Origin: Rhodoplanes serenus
GTDB taxonomy: Bacteria; Pseudomonadota; Alphaproteobacteria; Rhizobiales; Xanthobacteraceae
Reading direction: 5' to 3'
DNA length: 64,000 nucleotides
Assembly: GCA_009720755.1 (NCBI GenBank)
Contig: WNKV01000018.1
Coordinates: 62,001-126,000 of the forward strand
Positions 1 to 9,119 of the stretch are shown here, piece by piece. Made by a program: the position numbers and the translations under genes. The notes beneath the pieces are model-generated. The model had not been told where the DNA came from. It worked only from the letters and a program-made list of their open reading frames with translations, and did no database searches. The stretch's first letter is position 1, and every line of letters starts with the position of its first letter.

Positions 1-86
1 AAACTCGGAACTCTCGGCTGGATTCCGGACAGCCGCGTCGCGGCTTCCGGAACGACCACCAAATTGATCAGCCGGATCTCGTGTCA
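1..86 (-). repeat. Stop-codon-anchored palindromic repeat, copy 1 (cut by window edge)
   Basis: Read on the minus strand, this copy starts with the TGA stop codon of hpnH (84-86) and continues without gaps in the same sequence as copies at 19293 and 52893. It contains the shared hairpin (arms ATTCCGG/AGCCGC and their complements, with CGTTCC instead of CATTCC here). The second hairpin seen in the other copies would lie before base 1. It probably acts as a REP-like terminator or RNA-stability element for hpnH; the function is inferred. Confidence 0.8.
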
Positions 87-1241
87 CTCCGCCGCGGTGA
101 GGCGGGGACGCGACGCATCGCCGGCGGGCGGCTCGGCGGCGTGGATCTCGGCGATCTTGTTCTCGACGTGGCGCGAAAACACATACTCGGCCGGTCGCTG
201 GCCCGACAGGTCGATCTCCGGCGCCATCTCGCCTTCGGTCTTCACGCCGAACAGCGCCACCTTCAGGGCGGCGAGCGGCTGGCGCATGGTGGCGTCGGCG
301 GCGGTCGGCTCGTAGCCGCAGTGCGCCATGCAGTCGGCGCACTTCTCGTAGCGGCCGGTGCCGTAGGAGTCCCAGTCGGTGGTCTCCATCAGCTCCTTGA
401 AGGTCTTCGCATAGCCCTCGCCGACCAGGTAGCACGGCTTCTGCCAGCCGAAGATGTTGCGGGTCGGCATACCCCACGGCGAGCACAGGAACTCCTGATT
501 GCCGGCCAGGAAGTCGAGGAACAGGCCGGAATGCATGAACGTCCACGTCTTGCCCTTGCCGAGCGCGAACACCTTGCGGAACAGCTCCTTGGTGCGGCGA
601 CGAGCGAGGAAGTGCTGCTGGTCGGGGGCGCGCTCGTAGGCGTAGCCGGGCGAGATCGACACGCCGACACCGAGCTCGGTGGTGAAGTCCATGAAGGCCG
701 CGATGTCCTCGGCCGGCATGCCCTCGAACACCGTCGCGTTGACGTTGACGGCGAAGCCCTTGGCCTTGGCGGCCTTGATGGCCGCGACGGCGCGGTCGAA
801 GGTGCCGGCCTGGCAGACCGAGCGGTCGTGATGCTCCTTCAGGCCGTCGAGATGCACCGAGAAGAACAGGTAGGGCGACGGCTCGAACAGGTGCAGCTTC
901 TTCTCCAGAAGCAGCGCATTGGTGCACAGCGACACGAACTTCTTGCGCGCCACGATGCCGGCGACGATCTCGCCGATCTCCTTGTGGATCAGCGGCTCGC
1001 CGCCCGGGATGGCGACCATCGGGGCGCCGCACTCGTCGACCGCGGCGAGGCAGTCGGCCACCGACATGCGCTGATTGAGGATCGCCTCGGGATAGTCGAT
1101 CTTGCCGCAGCCGGCACAGGCGAGATTGCAGCGGAACAGGGGCTCCAGCATCAGCACCAGCGGATAGCGCGTCCGCCCGAGCAGCTTCTGCTTGAGCACG
1201 TAGGCGCCAATCCGCATTTCCTTGAAGAACGGTATCGCCAT
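84..1241 (-). CDS. hpnH: HpnH, radical SAM adenosyl-hopene transferase
   Basis: HpnH joins a 5'-deoxyadenosyl radical to hopene to give adenosylhopane, the first step of bacteriohopanepolyol side-chain synthesis. The 385-residue protein shows the radical SAM cluster motif C38-x3-C42-x2-C45 (FRCNLACAGC), then the GGEPL motif typical of the radical SAM core, and an HpnH-type C-terminal region. I chose the ATG at 1241 (MAIPFFKEMR) because the longer frame would begin with TTG at 1265; an AGGG sits just upstream. The gene is divergent from hpnN, which moves hopanoids to the outer membrane. Its stop codon is the first triplet of a dispersed palindromic repeat. Family assignment is firm. Confidence 0.95.
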   Translation of the reverse strand: MAIPFFKEMRIGAYVLKQKLLGRTRYPLVLMLEPLFRCNLACAGCGKIDYPEAILNQRMSVADCLAAVDECGAPMVAIPGGEPLIHKEIGEIVAGIVARKKFVSLCTNALLLEKKLHLFEPSPYLFFSVHLDGLKEHHDRSVCQAGTFDRAVAAIKAAKAKGFAVNVNATVFEGMPAEDIAAFMDFTTELGVGVSISPGYAYERAPDQQHFLARRRTKELFRKVFALGKGKTWTFMHSGLFLDFLAGNQEFLCSPWGMPTRNIFGWQKPCYLVGEGYAKTFKELMETTDWDSYGTGRYEKCADCMAHCGYEPTAADATMRQPLAALKVALFGVKTEGEMAPEIDLSGQRPAEYVFSRHVENKIAEIHAAEPPAGDASRPRLTAAE

Positions 1242-1273
1242 TGTCCCTGCTTTCTCGACGTCCAAGCTGTCTA

Positions 1274-1307
1274 CAAGCTGTCTCGAAGTCCAAGCTGTCT
1301 CGAAGTC
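1274..1307 (+). repeat. 17-bp perfect tandem duplication
   Basis: CAAGCTGTCTCGAAGTC occurs at 1274-1290 and again immediately at 1291-1307, preceded by a partial copy (CCAAGCTGTCT) at 1262. It lies in the 5' leader of hpnH. It may be replication slippage; no function is evident. Confidence 0.85.
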
Positions 1308-1405
1308 CGATCCGGATCGAGGCCCGATCCGAGATCGAGGCGCGACCCGGCCCGGGCCTCGCCATCATGTCCGAACGGCCCGACCGAACGGCGGAACCGG
1401 CCGTG

Positions 1406-1450
1406 TAGAGCATTTCCCGGCGAAGGTGAAACGGTTCGCCGTCGAAAACG
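1406..1450 (+). repeat. Rhizobiales 'gagcatttt'-type dispersed element (candidate)
   Basis: The stretch from TAGAGCATTTCCCGGCGAAG through GGTTCGCCG to GAAAACGTGACG matches, from memory, the layout of a palindromic element scattered in many Hyphomicrobiales genomes (GAGCATTTTCCGGCGAAG...CCGGTTCGCCG...GAAAATGCGAC). Only one copy is visible in this window, so repeat status rests on recognition and not on a second copy. Confidence 0.5.
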
Positions 1451-1994
1451 TGACGAGATCAGAAAACAAAAACGTGTTCGGCACCGCGATGGAACCGGCC
1501 GCCCGTCGGGGGCGGACTGTCGTCACCCCGACGCGGGTCCCGACCGACCCGCCGCTCCTGGGCATTTCCATAGATTTTTCAGTCACTCAGGCGTACAGCC
1601 TCAGCTCCTGCCGCGGACTGGCGGCCGATCGGCCGCCGGCAGCCCCAGTTCCTCACCCCCGCTCGCCGGCGGGTCGACCCTTGTTACTGAAACATATTGA
1701 TAATCCGTGAGTTGAACCCGTCAACCCCGGGCGCGTTGGGTTTGTGACGGCGCGCGTCCGGCGGGCCGCTCCGCTGCCGGATGCGACAACGCCCCGTGGC
1801 ATCCGGGGTTGCCACCTCAATTCCGGCCCGATTATGAAGGACATGCTCGGCGGCCCGCCGAGGCCGTGCAGTTTCGATTGTCGTGCGGCGACGCGGCGTG
1901 CATCCCGGATCACGCTCTCCGGGTTCGCCCGACCAAGGCACGCGACAGGACTGCTCGCGACAAACCCATCTCACACCCCCCGCGACCGCGCCCC

Positions 1995-4652
1995 ATGCTC
2001 GTCTCGACGATCGTCCGCACCGTCCGCTTCTGCATCCGGCATTCGAAGACCGTCGTGGCGCTCTATCTGGTGCTCGCCGCGGTCGCCGGCGTCTACGCGG
2101 CGCGCAACTTCGCCATCGATACCGACGTCAACAAGCTGATCTCGCCGGCGCTCGACTGGCGCCAGCGCGAGATCGAGTTCGAGAAATCCTTCCCGGGCCG
2201 CTTCGACTCCATCCTGGTGGTGGTCGATGCGCCGACCGCCGAGCTCGCCTCGCGGGCGGTGGCGGCGCTCACGCCGCGCTTGAAGCAGAACACCACCGCG
2301 TTCCGCTCCGTCGAGGAAGCGGGCGGTGGCCCGTTCTTCGCCCGCAACGGGCTCCTGTTCCAGTCGGTCGAGGAGCTGGACGCAACCGTCAAGGGCTTGT
2401 CGCAGGCGGGACCGCTGGTGCGCACGCTGGCCGGCGATCCGACCCTACGCGGCCTCGTTCAAGGCATGTCGCTGGTGCTGTCGGGCGTGCGCGGCAACAT
2501 GGTGTCGCTCGACGCCGCGGCGCCGGCCTTCGATCGCGCCGCCGGCGCCATCGAAGCCACCATGGCGGGCCGCCCGGCGACGTTCTCCTGGCAGTCCCTG
2601 ATGACCGGCAAGGAGCCGGCGCCGCAGGATCTGCGGCGCTTCATCACCGTGCGGCCGGTGCTGGACTTCTCGGCGCTCCAGCCGGGTGCCGCCGCCTCCG
2701 CGGCGATCCGCGACGCCGCCCGCGATCTCGATCTCGCCGGCCAGTATCAGGCGCGGGTCCGCCTCACCGGCCCGATCGCCATGGCGGACGAGGAGTTCTC
2801 GACGCTCCAGAGCGGCGCGCTGCGCGATGCCTTCGCCACCGTCGTGGTGGTGCTCGGCATCCTATGGCTGGCGCTGCGCTCCGGTCGGCTGATCTTCGCG
2901 GTCTACGCCAACATGTTCGTCGGCCTCGCCGTCACGGCGGCGCTCGGCCTCATGATGGTGGACGCGCTCAACCCGATCTCGGTCGCCTTCGCGGTGCTGT
3001 TCATCGGCCTCGGCGTCGATTTCGGCATCCAGTTCGCCGTACGTTACCGCGCCGAGCGCCACGAGATCGACGATCTGCGCACCGCCCTGATCGCGACCGC
3101 GCGCCGCATCGGGGCACCGCTGACGCTCGCCGCCAGCGCGGTCGCGGCCGCCTTCCTGTCGTTCACGCCGACCGACTACAGCGGCATCTCGGAGCTCGGC
3201 AAGATCGCCGGCGTCGGCATGCTGATCGCGCTCGTCACCAGCGTGACGCTGCTGCCGGCGCTGCTGACGCTGCTCAACCCGCGGGGCGAGCCGGCCGAGA
3301 TCGGCTACCGCCAGCTCGCGCCGGTCGATCGCTTCCTGGAGCGCCACCGCATTCTCGTGGTCGGCGGCACCGGGCTCGTGGCGCTGCTCGGCGCGCCGCT
3401 GCTGTTCTGGCTCACCTTCGACTTCAATCCGATCAACCTGCGCAACAAGTCGGTGGAGTCGGTGGCGACGCTGCTGGATCTGCGGGCCGACCCGAATGTC
3501 GGCGCCAATGCCATCGACGTGCTGGCGCCCAACGCCACCGAGGCCGCCACCATCGCGGAGCGGCTGCGCACGCTGCCCGAGGCGGGCCGGGTGCTGACGC
3601 TCGCGAGCTTCGTGCCATCCGATCAGGAGCAGAAGCTGGCCCAGATCGAGAGCCTCAAGAAGGTGCTCGGGCCGGCCCTGCAACCCCGCATGATGCCGCC
3701 GCCGACCGATGCCGACAACGTGGCGGCGCTACGCCGCGGCCAAAGCCTGCTCGACCAGATCGTGGTCGATCGCAGCGGCCCGGGGGTCGCCGCCTCGCAG
3801 CGGCTGTCGGCGGCGCTCGGCCGCCTCGCCGAGGCCGATCCGGCGATGCGCGACAAGGTGCAGGCCGTCTTCATCGTGCCGCTCAAGACCGTCCTCGACC
3901 AATGGCGCGATCTCCTGGAGGCGCAGCCGATCACCCGCGAGTCGCTGCCGCCGGAGTTCGTGCGCGACTGGGTCACGGCCGACGGCCGCGTCCGTGTCGA
4001 GGTGACGCCGAAGGGCGATCCCAACGACACCGAGGTGCTGCGGGGCTTCGCCCGCGCCATGCTGGCCGCCTATCCGGCCGCCACCGGCGCGCCGATCTCC
4101 ATCCTCAAGTCCGGCGAGACCGTGGTGTCGGCCTTCGCGCAGGCCGGCAGCTACGCGCTGCTGTCGATCACGCTGCTGCTGTGGATCGTGCTGCGGCGGT
4201 TCGGCGACGTGCTGCTCACCCTGGTGCCGCTGCTGCTCGCCGGCGTGCTGACGCTGGAGTTCTGCGTGCTGATCGGCATGCCGATGAACTTCGCCAACAT
4301 CATCGCGTTGCCGCTGCTGCTCGGGGTCGGCGTCGCGTTCAAGATCTACTACATCATGGCGTGGCGGGCCGGGCAGACGGGGCTCCTGCAATCGAGCCTC
4401 ACCCGCGCGGTGATCTGGAGCGCACTCACCACGGCGACCGCGTTCGGCAGCCTGTGGATGTCGAGCCACCCCGGCACCTCCAGCATGGGCGAGCTCTTGG
4501 CGCTCTCGCTCGTCACCACGATGTGCTTCGCGGTGCTGTTCCAGCCGGCCCTGATGGGGCCGCCGCGGGTGATCGAGAAGGAGGAGCCGGTGACGCCGGA
4601 GGAACCCGACGTGGCGACGGCACGGCCGGCCGACCGGGTGTCGGCCGACTGA
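1995..4652 (+). CDS. hpnN: HpnN, hopanoid RND transporter
   Basis: HpnN is an inner-membrane RND/MMPL-type transporter needed to move hopanoids to the outer membrane. The 885-residue protein has an N-terminal membrane helix (about residues 19-37) followed by the IDTDVNKL segment, a first large periplasmic loop, a membrane cluster with the SSD-like GLGVDFGIQFAVRYR segment, a second periplasmic loop, and a final membrane cluster. This is the two-fold repeat and length expected of the family. I chose the ATG at 1995 (MLVSTIVRTVRF); the frame stays open upstream but those residues are low-complexity and not membrane-like. A strong bidirectional-looking terminator follows at 4704-4732. Confidence 0.94.
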   Translation: MLVSTIVRTVRFCIRHSKTVVALYLVLAAVAGVYAARNFAIDTDVNKLISPALDWRQREIEFEKSFPGRFDSILVVVDAPTAELASRAVAALTPRLKQNTTAFRSVEEAGGGPFFARNGLLFQSVEELDATVKGLSQAGPLVRTLAGDPTLRGLVQGMSLVLSGVRGNMVSLDAAAPAFDRAAGAIEATMAGRPATFSWQSLMTGKEPAPQDLRRFITVRPVLDFSALQPGAAASAAIRDAARDLDLAGQYQARVRLTGPIAMADEEFSTLQSGALRDAFATVVVVLGILWLALRSGRLIFAVYANMFVGLAVTAALGLMMVDALNPISVAFAVLFIGLGVDFGIQFAVRYRAERHEIDDLRTALIATARRIGAPLTLAASAVAAAFLSFTPTDYSGISELGKIAGVGMLIALVTSVTLLPALLTLLNPRGEPAEIGYRQLAPVDRFLERHRILVVGGTGLVALLGAPLLFWLTFDFNPINLRNKSVESVATLLDLRADPNVGANAIDVLAPNATEAATIAERLRTLPEAGRVLTLASFVPSDQEQKLAQIESLKKVLGPALQPRMMPPPTDADNVAALRRGQSLLDQIVVDRSGPGVAASQRLSAALGRLAEADPAMRDKVQAVFIVPLKTVLDQWRDLLEAQPITRESLPPEFVRDWVTADGRVRVEVTPKGDPNDTEVLRGFARAMLAAYPAATGAPISILKSGETVVSAFAQAGSYALLSITLLLWIVLRRFGDVLLTLVPLLLAGVLTLEFCVLIGMPMNFANIIALPLLLGVGVAFKIYYIMAWRAGQTGLLQSSLTRAVIWSALTTATAFGSLWMSSHPGTSSMGELLALSLVTTMCFAVLFQPALMGPPRVIEKEEPVTPEEPDVATARPADRVSAD

Positions 4653-4703
4653 CCGGCTTCCATGCTCCCCTCGGCCGGAGGTGGAGAGACGAACCCCCAA
4701 AGC

Positions 4704-4732
4704 AAAATGCCCGCCTCGCGGCGGGCATTTTT
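4704..4732 (+). terminator. Rho-independent terminator between convergent hpnN and DUF2147 gene
   Basis: AAAATGCCCGC, a six-base loop and GCGGGCATTTT form a perfect 11-bp stem. An A-run precedes it and a T-run follows it, so it can work for hpnN on the plus strand and for the convergent DUF2147 gene on the minus strand. Confidence 0.9.
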
Positions 4733-4787
4733 CATTCGGCTCGTCCGATGCAGCCGGCGAACCCGGCGCGGCGGCGAGACCGCCGGT

Positions 4788-5495
4788 TCAGCGCGGCGCG
4801 GCCGGCGCCGGAGCGCCCTGGCGGGCGGCGGCGCCACCGCGCGGCGTGGTCTGCGGCTGCTCGGCGACGACCGGCAGGCCGGTGGCATCGGCCACCGCCA
4901 TGCACACGTCGCGCACCGTATCGAACGGCTTCGTCGCCCCAACGCCCGGGGCCGAGGCGGCCGCCCCAGTGGTCGCACCGGGCGTGGTCGCGCCGGGCGT
5001 CGCGGCCCCGCGGGCCGACGAGGCCGGCGGCTTCGCGGCCGCCGGCTTCTGGGCCGGCAGGCCGGCGGCCGTGCGGGTCCAGGTCTGGCCGCCGCACAGG
5101 AAGCCGAGCACGCAGCCCTGCACCTGGAGCTGGTCGGGGCTCGCGAGGCTGATATTGGCCGTGTAGGTCTTGCCGTTCTGGGCGTTGTAGATCTCGCCCT
5201 CCCAGCGGTTCGGATTGGTCGGCTGCATGCCGAGCAGGATCGGCATGCCGAGCGTCGGCCGCACCCGCTTGGCCGGATCGGGATTCTCCTTGTCGGTGCC
5301 GCCCGGCTCCTTCTCCCAGGAGATCAGGCCCCACAGCCGATTGGCGCAGGACTCGATGCGCACCCGCGCGACGCCGTCGGCGACGAGCCATTCGCCGGTG
5401 GGCTCCGCCGCGATGGCCGGCGCCGCCGGCATGGCCAGCAGCACCGCCGCGAGAGCGACCCATCCGCCGCGACCCGTACACGTCTTGTCGATCAT
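4788..5495 (-). CDS. DUF2147 family exported protein with Pro/Ala-rich extension
   Basis: The 235-residue product begins with a signal peptide (hydrophobic segment WVALAAVLLAMPAAPAIAA, then EPTGEWLVADG). A DUF2147-type domain follows, recognised by GEWLVADGVARVRIESC, GLISWEKEP, the LGMPILLGMQP segment and the C-terminal CVLGFLCGGQTW. DUF2147 proteins are small envelope proteins of unknown biochemical function. The last 90 residues are unusual: a Pro/Ala/Thr-rich linker and then a short segment, FDTVRDVCMAVADATGLPV, that is not part of the usual domain. I took the ATG at 5495 because it gives a complete signal peptide; the open frame upstream does not resemble protein. Function unknown. Confidence 0.8.
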   Translation of the reverse strand: MIDKTCTGRGGWVALAAVLLAMPAAPAIAAEPTGEWLVADGVARVRIESCANRLWGLISWEKEPGGTDKENPDPAKRVRPTLGMPILLGMQPTNPNRWEGEIYNAQNGKTYTANISLASPDQLQVQGCVLGFLCGGQTWTRTAAGLPAQKPAAAKPPASSARGAATPGATTPGATTGAAASAPGVGATKPFDTVRDVCMAVADATGLPVVAEQPQTTPRGGAAARQGAPAPAAPR

Positions 5496-5674
5496 GGTTC
5501 GCTCCAAACGATCGTGCCTGACATGGTCGGTTGAACGGGCTTTCAACACGCCAAAATCGTCGAAACAGGGGCAACAACCGCGATCGGACGCCAGGCGAAA
5601 CGATCGGCACCACCTCCCCGGCGTCGATGACGGCCGGCGAGGAGCGCCGGTATCCGCCGGGAATGCCGTCGGTA

Positions 5675-6247
5675 TCAGCCGGCGAAACCGCCAGCCTCCA
5701 GAAACGCCCGCTCGGCCGCCGTGGTGTCGCGCCCCAGAATGACGTTGCGGTGAGGAAAACGCCCGAACCGCCGGATGATGTCGGCGTGAACCTCGGCGTG
5801 ATGGAGGCCCTCGGCATCCCCGGCCGCCCGGCACAGGGTGACGCAGAGCTCCTGGTCCTCCAGCTCCTCGGAGTGCATCCACGGCAGGTAGAAGCAGCGC
5901 CGCACCGGGTTGTCGTAGACGGCGTCGAACTTGCGCGCCACCGCACGGCCCGCCACCGCGCGGGCGAGCGCGTCGGTCGCGAAAGCCCGCGGGTCGCCGC
6001 GGAACATGTTGCGTGGGAACTGGTCGAGCAGCAGGACGAGCGCGAGCGCCCCCTCCGGGCTCTCCTCCCAACCGTCGAGACGCCCGGCCGCCGCCGCCTC
6101 GTAGGCACCACCGAACCGCCCCCGGATCGCTTCGTCGATCCCCGTATCCTTGACGAACCAGCGCTCGGCACCGAGCGCCAGCCACCAGCCGACGATGTCG
6201 GCCGGCGTCGGCGGCCCGGCTTCCGGACGGGCGGGGGTGGTGCTCAT
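5675..6247 (-). CDS. DUF924 family protein
   Basis: The 190-residue soluble protein matches DUF924: an N-terminal IVGWWLALGAERWF motif, the LVLLLDQFPRNMFRGDPRAFATD core, FYLPWMHSEELEDQ, and the C-terminal FGRFPHRNVILGR. The family is all-helical (TPR-like fold) with no established reaction. Its ATG lies 8 bases after the CobW gene stop, so it is probably the last gene of a dacC-cobW-DUF924 transcript. A role linked to metal handling or the cell wall is only a guess from position. Confidence 0.88.
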   Translation of the reverse strand: MSTTPARPEAGPPTPADIVGWWLALGAERWFVKDTGIDEAIRGRFGGAYEAAAAGRLDGWEESPEGALALVLLLDQFPRNMFRGDPRAFATDALARAVAGRAVARKFDAVYDNPVRRCFYLPWMHSEELEDQELCVTLCRAAGDAEGLHHAEVHADIIRRFGRFPHRNVILGRDTTAAERAFLEAGGFAG

Positions 6248-6255
6248 GGCGGTTC

Positions 6256-7473
6256 CTATCGGTCGATGCCGCCGAACGGCACCAGGGGGTTGTCGATCAG
6301 GGCCGTGCGATCCGGACGGTCCGGACCGACCGCCGAGAGGAACGCCGCGAACAGCTCGCGCACCCGGCTCTCGGCGATGTCGCGCACGATCAGCACCAGG
6401 CGGGTGCGCCGGTCGTCGTCCGGCCAGGCGGGAAGCCGCGCGGGCGGATGGAAGACGTGCTGGACGCCGTGGATCACCAAGGGCGCGCCGGGCTCCTCGG
6501 CGAGCTTCACGATCCCTTTCAGGCGCAGAAGGTCCGGCCCGTGCACCGAGCGCAGAAGCTCGAGGAACATGTCGAAGGCGGCGGCCGGCACCGCTGCGTC
6601 GGTGGCCAGCGTGAAGGCGCGGATGTGATCGTCGTGCCGGTTCACGTCGTGCCGGCTCGCATCATGCCGGCTCGCGTGGCTCGCGCCGCCGTCATGGTCG
6701 TGGCCGTGGTGATGATGGCCGTGGTGATGGTGGCCATCGTGCTGTCCGTGCCGATGACCGGAGGCCGCGTAGGACTCTTCGGCCAGCCAGCGGCGGACGT
6801 CGAGGCTCTTGGTGGCCGGATCGTAGAGGCCGCAGCCGAGCAGACGGTCCGCCGTCGCGGCGGCGGCGTCGATCTGCGGCGCCGCCGGGTTAAGCACGCT
6901 CAGCCGTTCCCGTAGATCGCTCAGGGCGGCGCGCCGCTCCGGCGTGTCGGCGAGGTCGGTCTTGGCCAGCACCAGCCGGTCGGCGACCGCCGCCTGCTTC
7001 ACCGCCTCGGGGTGGGCGTCGAGGGTCGCGGCGCCGTTGACGGCGTCCACCACGGTCACCACGCCGTCCAGACGGAAGCGCATGACCAGATACGGATGCA
7101 CCATGGCGGTGTGGAGAATGGGGGCCGGATCGGCGAGCCCGGTGGTCTCCACCACCACGCGGTCGAAGGTCAGGCGTCCGTTGTCGAGGTCGCGGAGCAG
7201 GCTTTCCAGCGCCGTGACGAGATCGCCGCGCACCGTGCAGCACAGGCAGCCGGTGGACAGCATGACGACGCCGTCGCGCACCGGCTCCACCAGCAGATGG
7301 TCGAGCCCGATCTCGCCGAACTCGTTGATCAGCACGGCCGCACCGGCGAGCGCCGGATCGCGCACCAGACGGTTGAGGAGCGTCGTCTTGCCGGCACCGA
7401 GAAAGCCGGTGAGCACCGTCAGCGGCAGCGGCGCGAGCGGCCGGCGGGCGCGCGAATCGAACTCCTCGCTCAT
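6256..7473 (-). CDS. CobW/ZNG1-family metallochaperone GTPase
   Basis: This 405-residue protein belongs to the G3E GTPases that deliver zinc or cobalt to client proteins. It has the P-loop GFLGAGKTT (23-31), the metal-binding CLCC motif (76-79), the switch-region ETTGLADP (about 109-116) and LAKTD as the guanine-specificity element. Between the GTPase and C-terminal CobW domains is an expanded His-rich segment (roughly 240-280, runs of HHHHGHHHHGHDHD and RHD repeats), which suggests metal storage or sensing. Its ATG overlaps the upstream carboxypeptidase stop by four bases (ATGA), so the two are translationally coupled. No zinc-uptake (Zur) box was identified. Confidence 0.93.
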   Translation of the reverse strand: MSEEFDSRARRPLAPLPLTVLTGFLGAGKTTLLNRLVRDPALAGAAVLINEFGEIGLDHLLVEPVRDGVVMLSTGCLCCTVRGDLVTALESLLRDLDNGRLTFDRVVVETTGLADPAPILHTAMVHPYLVMRFRLDGVVTVVDAVNGAATLDAHPEAVKQAAVADRLVLAKTDLADTPERRAALSDLRERLSVLNPAAPQIDAAAATADRLLGCGLYDPATKSLDVRRWLAEESYAASGHRHGQHDGHHHHGHHHHGHDHDGGASHASRHDASRHDVNRHDDHIRAFTLATDAAVPAAAFDMFLELLRSVHGPDLLRLKGIVKLAEEPGAPLVIHGVQHVFHPPARLPAWPDDDRRTRLVLIVRDIAESRVRELFAAFLSAVGPDRPDRTALIDNPLVPFGGIDR

Positions 7474-9119
7474 TGCGTGCGCGGCGCCGGCTTGCTCCCG
7501 GCGTCCGGCCTGGGCTCCGGCTTGGCGGCCGTCGCGGTGGCCCGGGCGGCCGCCGGCTTGCTGCCAGCCTCGGCGGCGGGCTTGGCGGCCCCGGCCGCCG
7601 GCTTCGCTGCACCTGCGGCGGGCTTGGCTGCGGCGCCGGTGGCGGTCGCGCCTGCGGCGGCAGGCTTCGGTGCGCCTGCGGCGGGCTTGGCTGCGCCTGC
7701 GGCGGGCTTGGCCCCAGCGGGCGCCGTGGCGGCCGGCTTCGCGGCTCCGCTCGCGCCTGCCGCCGGCGCCGTGCGCGCGGCGGTTCCGGTTGGCTTGGCA
7801 GACGGCTTGCCGGCACCCGCCGGCGTCACGCCGGTGACCGCCGGCTTGGCGGGACCCGCGGCGGCGGGCCGCCGCAGCGGCGCCGGCACGGCCCCCGCGG
7901 TCGGACCGCGCGAGGGCAGCGCCACGAGGCCGGTCGGGGCCGGCTTCTTGGCCACGGAGGCCGAGGCCGGGTCGGTCTTGGCGGCAGCCGGAACGATGCG
8001 GGCCGGGCCGGTCGAGGCGAGCGCCGGCGCCACGTTGCGGGCCGCACCGACATACACCGGGATCGGCGGCGCGGCCGCGATGGTCTGCGCCACCAGGCTC
8101 GAAGCCTTGGTGCCGTTGCCCTTGGCGCCGTTGAAGAACAGCGCCTGCACGCTGCCCGGCTCGCCGGGGCCGGCCACCTCGAGGTCGTCGGCCTCCTCAG
8201 CGGCGGGCCGGCGGCGATGCTTGCCGCACATCTCCTCGCGCAGGTTGGGCGGCTCCGCCTCCACCGGCGCGAGCGCCTGCACGGTGCCGTAGGACGGCAT
8301 CAGCCAGTTCATGCCGGTATTGTTGAAGGCGTTCTCGAACAGGAAGGCGGCCTTGGCGGCGCGCACCGCCGGCGAGCGCGCACCGAACACCACGGCGATG
8401 AGACGCCGATTGTCGCGCGTCGCGCTCGCCACGACGTTGAAGCCGGAGGCGCAGATGAACCCGGTCTTCATGCCGTCGGCGCCGGGATAACGGACGATCA
8501 GCGAGTTGGTGTTGCGCATGACCCGCTTGCCGAGCCGGATCGCCGCGATCCCCCAGTAGCCCTCGTATTCGGGGAACTCGTGCAGCAGCGCCCGCGCCAA
8601 GATCGCCATGTCGCGCGCCGAGGTGACCTGGCCGTCGTCCGGCAGGCCGTTGGGATTGACCCAGGTCGACTGCGTCATGCCGAGACGGCGGGAGGCGGCG
8701 TTCATCTCCTCGGCGAAGCTCTCCACCGAGCCCGATACACCTTCGGCCAGCACCACCGCGATGTCGTTGGCCGACTTGACCATCATCATCTTGAGGGCGT
8801 TGTCGACCGTCACCTGGGTGCCGGTGCCGAAGCCCATCTTGGTCGGCTGCTGGGCCACCGCATTGGGCGACACCGTGAACACGGTGTCGAGCCCGATCCG
8901 CCCCTCCTTTACGGCCCGCAGCGTCACATAGGCGGTCATCAGCTTGGTGACCGACGCCGGATACCACGGATGGGTGGCGTTCTCCGCCTTGATGACCCGG
9001 CCGCTGTCGGCCTCGATCAGCAGCAGCGCCTCGCCGGCGGCCCGCGCCTCGCCGGAGATCAGCGTCAGCACGAGGCCGACGGCGGCCGGCAGGGCGACGA
9101 GCGGGGAGCACACGCGCAT
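7470..9119 (-). CDS. D-alanyl-D-alanine carboxypeptidase (PBP5/DacC-like) with long Ala/Lys/Pro tail
   Basis: This periplasmic serine peptidase trims the terminal D-Ala from peptidoglycan pentapeptides. After a signal peptide (cleavage near residue 27), the S11 domain carries all three active-site motifs: S56-V-T-K59, S116-A-N118 and K218-T-G220. After about residue 290 the usual PBP5 C-terminal domain and amphipathic anchor are replaced by roughly 250 residues of Ala/Pro/Lys/Thr-rich sequence with repeated AAKPAAGA units. The tail could span the periplasm or bind peptidoglycan or membrane by charge; this is inference. It is the first gene of an apparent operon with cobW and DUF924. Confidence 0.93.
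   Translation of the reverse strand: MRVCSPLVALPAAVGLVLTLISGEARAAGEALLLIEADSGRVIKAENATHPWYPASVTKLMTAYVTLRAVKEGRIGLDTVFTVSPNAVAQQPTKMGFGTGTQVTVDNALKMMMVKSANDIAVVLAEGVSGSVESFAEEMNAASRRLGMTQSTWVNPNGLPDDGQVTSARDMAILARALLHEFPEYEGYWGIAAIRLGKRVMRNTNSLIVRYPGADGMKTGFICASGFNVVASATRDNRRLIAVVFGARSPAVRAAKAAFLFENAFNNTGMNWLMPSYGTVQALAPVEAEPPNLREEMCGKHRRRPAAEEADDLEVAGPGEPGSVQALFFNGAKGNGTKASSLVAQTIAAAPPIPVYVGAARNVAPALASTGPARIVPAAAKTDPASASVAKKPAPTGLVALPSRGPTAGAVPAPLRRPAAAGPAKPAVTGVTPAGAGKPSAKPTGTAARTAPAAGASGAAKPAATAPAGAKPAAGAAKPAAGAPKPAAAGATATGAAAKPAAGAAKPAAGAAKPAAEAGSKPAAARATATAAKPEPRPDAGSKPAPRTQ
7550..7740 (-). repeat. Coding repeats for AAKPAAGA units
   Basis: The 3' part of the carboxypeptidase gene contains degenerate direct repeats on a GCGGGCTTGGCTGCGCCTGC theme (plus-strand reading), encoding successive Ala-Ala-Lys-Pro-Ala-Ala-Gly units. 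Such repeats are prone to copy-number change by slippage. Confidence 0.75.

Larger units (their letters stand above)
1242..1994. other. Intergenic region between divergent hpnH and hpnN
   Basis: This 753-base region has no supportable gene. It holds a 17-base tandem duplication (1274-1307), a sequence resembling the widespread Rhizobiales 'gagcatttt' element (1406-1450), and an AT-richer patch at 1679-1709 that could hold the hpnN promoter. The reading frames crossing it lack plausible starts and run into hpnN in other frames. Confidence 0.6.

Noticed and set aside
1883-5152. A 1089-residue open frame overlapping hpnN
   Set aside because: Its composition is Arg/Gly/Pro/Ala shadow of a GC-rich gene; hpnN in the other frame is a complete recognisable RND protein.
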